Of a DNA stretch of 64,000 nucleotides, positions 1-8,800 are shown piece after piece. The stretch spans positions 80,419 through 144,418 of IMG/VR virus record IMGVR_UViG_3300030107_008258, one strand, 5' to 3'. Under the pieces are notes generated by a model. It was not told where the DNA came from. It worked only from the letters and a program-made list of their open reading frames with translations, and ran no database searches. Origin of the DNA: a virus. Each line of letters opens with the position of its first letter. The stretch's first letter is position 1. The translations under genes were made by a program, and so were the position numbers.

Positions 1-26
1 TCGTCTGCAATATCGACAATTTTCAT
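1..26 (-). CDS. 5' end of an unidentified late gene (partial)
   Basis: Only the first eight codons lie in the window; they read MKIVDIAD and then run off the left edge. The start is chosen because a GTGTAATT late-type box sits 8 nt upstream, the same arrangement seen before other lead genes of this phage. It follows the tail-fibre accessory genes on the same strand, so it begins a new transcription unit. The product cannot be identified from eight residues. Confidence 0.6.
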
Positions 27-34
27 ATAGTATA

Positions 35-47
35 AATTACACTATAT
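35..47 (-). promoter_or_regulatory. late-type promoter box (ATATAGTGTAATT)
   Basis: Minus-strand GTGTAATT box with 8 nt to the ATG at 26. It matches the box before many other lead genes in the window. Assignment as a late promoter is inferred from that recurrence. Confidence 0.6.
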
Positions 48-64
48 GGAGTTTTTTTGGAAAA

Positions 65-337
65 TTAAGTATGTTCGGCCGGTCTTTCCCCTAAAACCGA
101 AGTATCCCACACGGCACGAACCTCAACCTCCGAAGTAGCGTCGTTAAGGGCCGTGCTATTTGTCACGTCTCTCAAAGCTTGTTTTTTGGTGGCAACCTCT
201 GTCTTCTTGGATGCATCTCCTGCTTCATCAGCACGTTGATAATCAATATCTAGAGCCTCTAAAAGAGGTTTACGAACTTGACGAAAACGTTCCTTTTGAA
301 GCTCTTTGGCTTTTGGTATATTTACTCCTATTGGCAT
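65..337 (-). CDS. tail-fibre accessory protein, phage assembly-chaperone-like
   Basis: A 90-residue soluble protein. Its N-terminal part (VNIPKAKELQKERFRQVRKPLLEALDIDYQRA) has the recognisable pattern of small phage proteins that follow fibre genes: a short basic helix, then R-x-PLLEALD, then an acidic GD segment and a KKQALRD helix. Such proteins are often annotated as tail assembly or XkdW-like, but their exact role is not settled. It lies just downstream of the companion small gene at 341-580, in a likely operon. No signal peptide or membrane segment is visible. Confidence 0.6.
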   Translation of the reverse strand: MPIGVNIPKAKELQKERFRQVRKPLLEALDIDYQRADEAGDASKKTEVATKKQALRDVTNSTALNDATSEVEVRAVWDTSVLGERPAEHT

Positions 338-340
338 AAC

Positions 341-580
341 TTATGACTCCGAATACTCCCAAGCGTTTCTGAAATACCTATCGGCGGGGAGGTCGCCAGT
401 AGAAATAATTTGAAAAGGAACTCCTGCCGGTACGTCTTTAGCGGCGATTCTGGCCATAAACTCTTCATGGGTTTCGCCTTGTTCAACGGCTTCAGGAGCA
501 GGGACAACTACTGCGACACCGCTGTAACTCTCCCCTTCTGCGGGAGCCGTTGGATAAATAATTCTTCCTGTGATGTCCAT
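341..580 (-). CDS. small tail-fibre accessory protein
   Basis: A 79-residue protein whose C-terminal half (VPAGVPFQIISTGDLPADRYFRNAWEYS) matches a family of short phage proteins encoded beside tail fibres, with the signature LP-x-DR-x-FRNAW. The function is unknown; a role in fibre folding or assembly is inferred from position. A GTGTAATA box lies 7 nt before the ATG and there is no Shine-Dalgarno site, so it probably heads a two-gene late unit with the gene at 65-337. Confidence 0.65.
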   Translation of the reverse strand: MDITGRIIYPTAPAEGESYSGVAVVVPAPEAVEQGETHEEFMARIAAKDVPAGVPFQIISTGDLPADRYFRNAWEYSES

Positions 581-587
581 TTCTTTT

Positions 588-595
588 TATTACAC
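588..595 (-). promoter_or_regulatory. late-type promoter box (GTGTAATA)
   Basis: Minus-strand GTGTAATA, 7 nt before the ATG at 580. Part of the recurrent late box family. Confidence 0.6.
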
Positions 596-629
596 TTATT
601 TTAATTATTTTTGGTTAAAAGTCCATTTT

Positions 630-1751
630 TTAACTCCCGAAAAATAGTAGATGAACAGGACCGCAGTCTCCATCATTTGTGTCATTGTAGTTTAACACGT
701 CTATCCTAAAAGCTGAAGCTGTGGGTAAGCTTGATCCTTGGCTATTAGCTCCGTAAACATGCATACCGCTTCCGTTTGAGCTATTATACTCTCCCATCGC
801 AACGCAGCAATAATCTGTAGCTCCACTCATAGCTGTAGAAAAATTCACCGTAAAGCTACCGGTTGTATTGTCTGTGATAGACGAAACATTATAACTTGAA
901 TTTATCGACCCGTTTGTTCCTACAAAATTCACCCACGCTTTTGCAATCCTATTATTTTCCTCCTTTAACTGCCCTTCTTCTGTTCCGGTTCCATCTGAGT
1001 CAACTACGATATGTTTCGTGGAGCTTCCTGCTACAGCAGCGGTATAATGAGATGATGTCGGAGGAGTGAAGTTTGAAGTATACCGAGCGACACCCTTCGT
1101 AAGTCTAAAATCATCTAAGTATCCCGTCATGTATTCCGTGCTATGAGATTTACCGATATGTATACCTCCATTAGCGTCCAAGCTTGTAGTATGAGTCCAA
1201 GCAGATCCTTTTTCGACACCGTCTCTGTAAACTTTTATATCGCCACTTGACCGGACAACAGCTACGTGATACCAAGTATCAGCAGAAAGAGTATCACCCC
1301 AATTATTTCCTCCCGCAGTATAGCCATAAGACCAATTGCCAGACCCGCCTCCGCCGCCGTCCCATCTAAAAAGAAAAAATCCTGCACTATCTGCATTAGC
1401 CGCAAGAATATAGTACCCACTACTGGTAACAGTGGAAAATCTTACCCAAAATTCCCAAGTGAAGTCGCCTGTGCCAAAAGTCCAGTCAGCATGATCAGCA
1501 AGAGTTAAATGATCGCTTCCATCTAGATATAAACTACTTGACCCATATTTTTTCTGAGCGGTAACAATTTTGGCATCACCGTTAAAAGTTATGGAATGCT
1601 CTGTAGAACTTCCATCTGTAGTGGAGGTGTCGTTATTAGAACCCTCAAAAGGAAGCATGAGAACCGTTTCTGAAGAACCGGGCGAAGCTATAGACGCTGC
1701 TGAAGCGGGTGTTCCATCTACTTTAATTTTATCTAGTTTAAATTCTTTCAT
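630..1751 (-). CDS. virion protein with LamG/concanavalin-like domain
   Basis: A 373-residue protein. Residues about 25-235 form a LamG-type jelly roll: an LPFEGSNND entry strand, SLYLDGSDHLTL, FTWEFWVRF, TWYHVAVVRSSGDIKVYRDG and YLDDFRLTKGVARYTSNFTPP are classic strand signatures of this fold. The C-terminal 110 residues (AKAWVNFVGTNGSINSSYNVSSITDN...) form a second domain common at the tips of phage fibres. It is a close paralogue of the next gene and of the C-terminal part of the 2,720-residue fibre. A receptor- or glycan-binding role is inferred. It lies 3 nt after the upstream gene and has no clear ribosome-binding site. Confidence 0.75.
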   Translation of the reverse strand: MKEFKLDKIKVDGTPASAASIASPGSSETVLMLPFEGSNNDTSTTDGSSTEHSITFNGDAKIVTAQKKYGSSSLYLDGSDHLTLADHADWTFGTGDFTWEFWVRFSTVTSSGYYILAANADSAGFFLFRWDGGGGGSGNWSYGYTAGGNNWGDTLSADTWYHVAVVRSSGDIKVYRDGVEKGSAWTHTTSLDANGGIHIGKSHSTEYMTGYLDDFRLTKGVARYTSNFTPPTSSHYTAAVAGSSTKHIVVDSDGTGTEEGQLKEENNRIAKAWVNFVGTNGSINSSYNVSSITDNTTGSFTVNFSTAMSGATDYCCVAMGEYNSSNGSGMHVYGANSQGSSLPTASAFRIDVLNYNDTNDGDCGPVHLLFFGS

Positions 1752-1754
1752 TTT

Positions 1755-2864
1755 TTAATTCCCGAAAACCATCACGCCGATATAAGCGTCATCTTGAGTT
1801 GAAGAGTCATTATAAGTCACTCTTATTGCTACCCCTGAAGTTGTTCTTGTGCCGTCTAATGATACGTCCCTACCGTTTGTAGTTACGCCGTTATTTCCTG
1901 CACTGCCTGCAAAACAATAATTTGCATCTGTCAAAGCGGTTGAAAAATTAACAGTAAACCTAGCTGTGTCCGTGTCTGTTATGCTACTTACGTTATAACT
2001 AGCATTGATAGAAGGAGTTCCTGACCCGGTAAAGTTCACCCACGCTTTTGCAAGCCGCACTGGATTTATACCACCTGTTCCAACTATGACCCCATCAGCA
2101 TCTTCGTTAACAATGATTTGCTTGAGAGAATCACCTCCAGTAGTTAGATGCGCAGTAGTCGGTGCAGTAAAGTTAGACGTATACCTAGCTAAACCTTTAG
2201 TTATTCTTAAATCGTCCAAATAGTACTTAGCTCGTCCGGACGCGCCCCCACTAAGCTGATCCCCAAAAGCCATACCAGCAGTCCTTCCGAACTGACCCGT
2301 ATGACTTTGTGTGTTAGAATCAGCAGTGCCATTTATGTATATTTTTAAAGTACCACTATGCCTAACTAGGGCTATATGTGTCCACGCCCCAGTAGACACC
2401 GCAGGATTAGCTGAATGAAAAACACTAGTGCCAGCGTAATACCAACTAAGCCTCCCTGCAGTTCCAGCGGAAGTTTTACCCATCCATATTTGGTGTCTAG
2501 TACTACCGCTAGAATCCCATTGGTCAAACAACGCATAACTCTCAGAAAAATCAGTGAAATAGAACCAAGCTTCCATGGTAAATTCTCCAGTGCCCATGTT
2601 AAATCCGTCACTAGAAGAAAGCTCTATGCCGTCAGCAATATATATACTAGTAGCGCCAAACTTTTTTTGGGTGCTGCTTAATTGATCTCCTGTAGCGTAA
2701 GAAAGAGTAAGGTTTTTATTGCTTGCATCTAATCCTGTCGTAGTAGTCGCCGTATCACTACCATCAAAATTGAACATCGCAGTCACTTTTGAAAAATGTG
2801 TATCTCCAGCTTCTGCCGTGTCCGCTGGTTTCAATTGTCCTATTCTTAATTTTTGTAAATTCAT
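1755..2864 (-). CDS. virion protein with LamG/concanavalin-like domain (paralogue)
   Basis: A 369-residue protein with the same plan as its downstream neighbour: a short N-terminal strand (MNLQKLRIGQLKPADTAEAG), a LamG jelly roll at about residues 28-235 (MFNFDGSD, SIYIADGIELSS, FTMEAWFYF, WTHIALVRHSGTLKIYING, YLDDLRITKGLARYTSNFTAP), then an AKAWVNFTGSGTPSINASYNVSSITD terminal domain. Its ATG overlaps the stop of the giant fibre upstream (TAATG), suggesting coupled translation. Likely displayed at the tail tip or on the capsid; the ligand is unknown. Confidence 0.75.
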   Translation of the reverse strand: MNLQKLRIGQLKPADTAEAGDTHFSKVTAMFNFDGSDTATTTTGLDASNKNLTLSYATGDQLSSTQKKFGATSIYIADGIELSSSDGFNMGTGEFTMEAWFYFTDFSESYALFDQWDSSGSTRHQIWMGKTSAGTAGRLSWYYAGTSVFHSANPAVSTGAWTHIALVRHSGTLKIYINGTADSNTQSHTGQFGRTAGMAFGDQLSGGASGRAKYYLDDLRITKGLARYTSNFTAPTTAHLTTGGDSLKQIIVNEDADGVIVGTGGINPVRLAKAWVNFTGSGTPSINASYNVSSITDTDTARFTVNFSTALTDANYCFAGSAGNNGVTTNGRDVSLDGTRTTSGVAIRVTYNDSSTQDDAYIGVMVFGN

Positions 2865-5800
2865 TAGTATATGTGCCTCACCATTATTTTATCTCCGCTT
2901 GCTATTTCCCCATCTGTAAAGTAAAGGCCTGTTCCAGCGGTAACTGAAAAGTTTGCGCCGCTGTCCTGAACCAAGCCATTAACGAAAACAAAAATTTCAT
3001 CCGCGGTTGAAATTGATCGACTCATTTCAAACCCGCTAACCACACCATTTCCGGTAAATCTTTCGGTTAGATAACTAATATCCGCCGAAGCTCCCGCCGT
3101 TCCCGAAGGCCCTAAAGCTAAATGTCGGAAACTAATTTCATGCCCGCTTACAACTCCTGTCGTAAAAGAAACACCGGTTGCCCCTGCTAATGTATAATCT
3201 ATAATTGGGGTTTGAATCAAACCCTCAACTGATACCAGCACATCCCTTGCGTTAGAGACGTTCTCTGAAAGTGCGTAATTAGTCGTGGTTCCATCCCCAG
3301 TATATACTTGATCGAAAGCTATACCGTGCCCTAGTGCGCCTAATTTATTAACATTTACGTAAAGTCTGTCGGGAGTAAAAGTATTATCCGACAACTTCTT
3401 AATCATTAGTTGGGAGTTAGACAGTTTTTCTATGCCATAATCTACATCACTATCGTCTATGCCGCCAATTTGACCAATATACTTATTTTCTGTAATGCCT
3501 GCTGATGTCGGGTGAGCGGCGGACGTAGGGGTAAAATTACTAGTATAACGAGCAAGTCCTTTTGTAACCCTGAAATCGTCTATATAACCTTGGAATCCGT
3601 AACCCCCGTCAAGACTTGCGTTATGAATGTTGCCTATCCTAAATGGTCTGGATCTATCAAAATCAGTAGAGTTAGAGCCGGAACCTCGAGCTGTTCCATC
3701 TATATAAAGAGTCATCGTAGAACCTTCTCTAACTACAGCAAAATGTTGCCATTGGTCATTAGTTTGATGATCTTGATTTATGTCAATGACATTAGAACGA
3801 TTTACAGCGACTCTTAATTCATCGTTCCCGCCGCTCCCCAAGTATAAACCTATTCCATCAGTACTAGTAGTATCCTCTCCTCCTCTTGTTTCAAATATAT
3901 ATCCATAGGCAGTATGAGTCCTATAAACCCACATCTCTATGGTAAAATCACCTGTGCCAAAATTAAAATCAGAACTTCCAGCTATAGTAACGTGGTCGTT
4001 ACTCCCTCCCGGTAAATAAAGACTACTCCCTCCGAACTTACTTTGCGCTGTAGAGATATCGGCGCTACCGTTAAAGCTTACGGTATGATTACTATCACTT
4101 TCGTCCGTGGTTGAAGTGGCGTCATTCGCACCATCAAACGGAAGAAGTAACTCTACTTTATCAAAATTTGAGTCTCCAACAGCCGAGTCTCTCTCCTCTA
4201 TGACACTGACATCAAACTTATTATCTGCAAGATCAAGGTTAGAAATTGTACCACTTGCGTTTTGTAATATCCCAGTTCCTGTCCCTCCTAAAGTTAGACC
4301 GGTAAAATATCCTTGTTCAACAGATTGATGACCAGATAAAGTAGAAGTGTCGAAAGTTGTTTCTACTGCATTTCCTGCTGAGTTAACTGTTAAAACTCTA
4401 TTCGCAGTAAATGATCCCGGCGTATCGCTTAAGCCAACGAATGTAGACGAGCCTCCTCCTCCGCCGCCGCCGCCCTCAAATACAGAACCGCTTTGGTATA
4501 TAGTGCCCGAGATTTCAATATCACCAACAACGTGGAATTTTTTCGAAGGGGTTATTGTACCTACGCCAACGTTCCCATCACCATTTACAATTAAGTTGTT
4601 CGCATGAGCCGTGTCGTTCGGTCCAAAAGCTCTCGCGCCACCTTCGGCGACAATATATGCTGTAGTGTCGTTATCTGAAACGGCAATCTTAGCCCTGTTA
4701 GTTCTACTCTTAACTTTTAAACCTATTTCAGTTCCACCTTCAGAATTGAAAGTGACTACCTTTGTTTGTCCGCTAACAGAATTACCAACTTGAAAATCTA
4801 CTGATGGATCAGTAGTTCCTATACCAATTTTCCCTCCCGGTAGAATTGTAAGGCGATCAACTAAAGTATCATCTGACGCTCCCGGAGTTGCAAAAGCTAT
4901 TTTGGCAGGAGCAGAAACAGTATTTGCCGCTCCATAGCGAGTAACGACTATCGCCGCAGAATTTCTATAAGTAGAACCACTAGGAGCGTAAGCCACATAA
5001 GAAGTTGTCCCAACAATATCTCCATCACTTGTTCCTGTTGGGCTAGCTTCTGTTCCGGTTGACCTTTGGAAAAATTGCCTTACTGCACCCGAACTGTGTC
5101 CAGACCCGCTGTAATGCAACATAAGGTGACTCCCGTCTCCGGCCGAAATTTGTAATGATTTAGCCGGTGCATCAGTTCCTATGCCGACTTTAGCCCCGTA
5201 GGGGTTTATAACTAAATCATCGTTGCTCTTGGTTTGAATCCATGCATAGTTTCCTCCGTCATGCGCCCCAATATTTAACCCATTAGTAGCTGTTCCAAAA
5301 TGTACGCCATGTGTGCTGGCCGATCCATCTGAAGAGTCAACTACCACTTGGAGCTTTGTGCTTGGGCTATCTGTTCCTATACCAATTTTGCCGTCAGCAG
5401 TTATACGCATCGCCTCACTAACAGAAGTTCCGTTATTAGTTGTTAAAAACGACAGGTACCCATTAACCGCACTATCGGTATTGGACTGAACTCCTCCTCG
5501 AACTTCAGAATGGACTATATTAGCCGTACCATCATTATCTTTCCCTAGGAACTGAATGTATCCCAATGCTGCATCATCAGCAGGAGATGCGGCGTTATTG
5601 TATAATTGTAAGGTTACTGCGTTATCAGTTCTTTCGAATTTGATAGCGTCTCCAAGGACATGAAGCTTTTGGGCCGGTGCATTAGTCCCTATGCCAACTA
5701 AGCCATCCGCTTGAACGCGCATTCTTTCTGCTGTGGAATAATAAATAAAATCATTAGAAGCAGAATAAAACATCAAATCGTTAGAAGTACCGCCTACAAG

Positions 5801-8800
5801 AGAGGCTTTAGTTCCAAAAGATCCCACATCAGTAGCACCCCTTAAGAAATTTATATGAGCACCTTTAGCCGAATCGCTTCCTCCTTGTAATTTTACTATA
5901 ACATTAGCGTCGGTAGCGGAATATAAATGAAGCTTCGACGCTGGGGCGTTTGTCCCTATACCGACGCTACCACTTGAATCTATCTTAACTGCTTCAGTAA
6001 TCCCGCTGGTAGTCCCAACAAAAAGTGCTAAATCAGTAGCGGCAGATGCCCCTCCATCCAACGCGTACATTCCAGCGAATTCCTCTCCAGAATTACCTAA
6101 AGAAATACCACCAATTATATTATTGTTCGAGTTAGCTCCCCCACTAAATCCTAATTTAAGCCCGAGGTTTAAGGCGGTTGTGGTGGTTAAGGCAGTAACA
6201 GCTGAACCGTCTTGTCCTACTGCTGGGTAAGAAATATGAAGCTTGGTAGTGGGAGCTGCTATTCCTATACCAACATTACCTCCGGTCATGAAAGAAGCAT
6301 TGTCTGAATCTAAACGAACAGTCTCAGTCCCTCCATCTTTCTTTATAGACAATCTTCCATCGCCCGCCGATTGACGGAACACGAATAAACTATCTCCATC
6401 ATGCGCAGCTATTTGTAAAGGGTTGGTATTATTATCTATACTTTTTATAGAAAAAGCATTGTCAGGATCTGCAGCTTGATTAACTCCAACTACTGCACCA
6501 TTATCTTGCATGGCCCCGGAAGTTAAAGTATTGCTATCAGACCATCTTGCCACGTAGCCTGCGACTCCCGCACCGTCCGTAAAGTTACCAGTCATCGAGG
6601 TATCAATTAAACTACCAGTTTCACTATCTAAAGTAGCAAGACCGCTGAGAGTTGATATCTCCGAAGTAAGAGTTTGACCCGTGGTTATCAAGTTACTGGT
6701 CAGCGTAGTAATATCACTATCATTACTTGTGATCTGCGTTTGCAAAGTTTGACCAGTAGTAATCAGATTCCCGCTAACGTCATCTACAAAACTTCCAGTA
6801 GAGACTAAGTTACTAGTTAACGTAGATATGTCAGAATCGTTACTCGTGATTTGAGTCTGGAGTGTCTGGCCAGTGGTAACTAAGTTTGGAGCAGTCGCTA
6901 CAAGACTTCCATCCGCAGCTAGGGGAAAATTCAGCTCGAATCTATCTGTAGAATCGTTAAATAAAATATTTGCATTTGCCGCGCTTCCCCGATTTATCGT
7001 AATACCCCCAGAAACCAAGGTAATCCCAGCGCCAGATTCACCACTGTTAATTTCAATTAAGTTATCCTTAATAGCAAGATTTGTAGCGGTGATAGTTGTT
7101 TGAGTACCTGTTACATTTAAGTCTCCTATAGTTACTGTATCGCTAAAAGTTTTATTGCCCGCAATAGTCTGGTTAGATGTAAGCTTAACAGTTGTGGTAT
7201 CTAGAGTATTACCTGTTGAAGCCAAATTTGAAGTTAAAGTAGTTATATCACTATCATTTGAAGTGATTTGAGTTTGTAAGGTTTGCCCCGTGGTTATTAG
7301 GTTCCCGCTAATATCATCAACAACTGCCCCGGTTGAAACTAGGTTAGAGGAAACCGTATTAATATTAGTTGTTAAAGTTTGCCCAGTAGTAACCAAGTTA
7401 CTAGTCAAAGTAGAAATATCAGAGTCGTTACTAGTTATCTGCGTCTGTAACGTTTGACCAGTGGTAATCAGATTACCACTAATATCGTCAACAACTGCTC
7501 CGGTTGAAACTAGGTTGCTAGTTAAGGTCGTTATGTCAGAATCATTGCTAGTTATTTGCGTTTGCAGAGTCTGACCACTAGTAATAAGGTTTCCACTAAC
7601 ATCGTCGACTACTGAACCCGTTGAAACCAAATTAGTTGAGACTGTGTTTATATTAGTGGTCAATGTTTGACCAGTCGTGACTAAATTACTTGTTAGCGTC
7701 GATATGTCTGAATCATTACTAGTTATCTGAGTCTGTAATGTCTGCCCTGTTGTTATAAGATTTCCGCTAACATCATCAACCACACTACCTGTTGAAACCA
7801 AATTACTCGATACAGTGTTTGTGTTTGTTGTTAAAGTCTGCCCGGTAGTAACCAAATTAGCGGATGTAGCAAAAACTCCTGTTTCAGCATCTGTGACCAA
7901 AGTTCCCGACTCTAAAAATTCGACAGAATCCCCTGCTGAATTAACAGCGAGCAACCTGCTAGCGGTCAAAGCGCCGGGAGTATCACTCAATCCAACAAAT
8001 GTCGAGCTTCCCCCTCCTCCTCCAGCACTTACTCCTGAAAATATCAATCCATCTCTATCGGCATTTACCACGACAGATTGGCCTACTGCACCCAAACTAC
8101 CCGGAGTATCATCCAAATCTAGGAAGTTTACTGCAAAATCCCCCGTCATGGACGTATCAACTAAATTACCAGTTTCAGAATCGAGCGTTGCGACTCCACT
8201 TAATGTATCAATTTTGGAGTCTAACGTACTTCCAGTTGAAGAGAGATTAGATGTTAATGTTGATATATCTGAATCATTGCTGGTAATTTGTGTTTGCAGC
8301 GTTTGGCCGGTGGTAACCAAATTAGAAGTTAGAGTAGTTATATCACTATCGTTAGAAGTTATTTGGGTCTGCAGAGTTTGGCCCGTTGTTACTAAATTGC
8401 TTGTAATTGTAGATATATCGGAATCGTTAGAAGTAATTTGTGACTGAAGTGTTTGTCCAGTTGTAATTAAATTACTTGTTATAGTTGATATATCTGAATC
8501 ATTGCTTGTTGTTAAACCTGACACTATAGCTATTTCGTCAGTTAATGTTTGTCCGGTAGTTATTAAATTAGAAGTAACGGTAGCTAAATCGGTATCGTTC
8601 CCCTGAGTGAGTCCTGAAACTGTTACTATATCAGCGGCTAAAGTTGAACCTGTAGAAGCTAAATTAGTAGTTAAAGTAGTTACTTCAGAATCCAAGGTTG
8701 AACCTGTAGAAGCGAGGTTGCTAGTTAGGCTTGAAATGTCTGTATCGTTAGAAGTTATTTGTGTTTGTAAAGTCTGCCCTGTCGTAATAAGGTTTGCAGC

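Noticed and set aside
7815-8447. Long plus-strand open frames within the giant fibre gene
   Set aside because: They are shadows of repetitive coding sequence on the minus strand with no promoter or ribosome-binding site.
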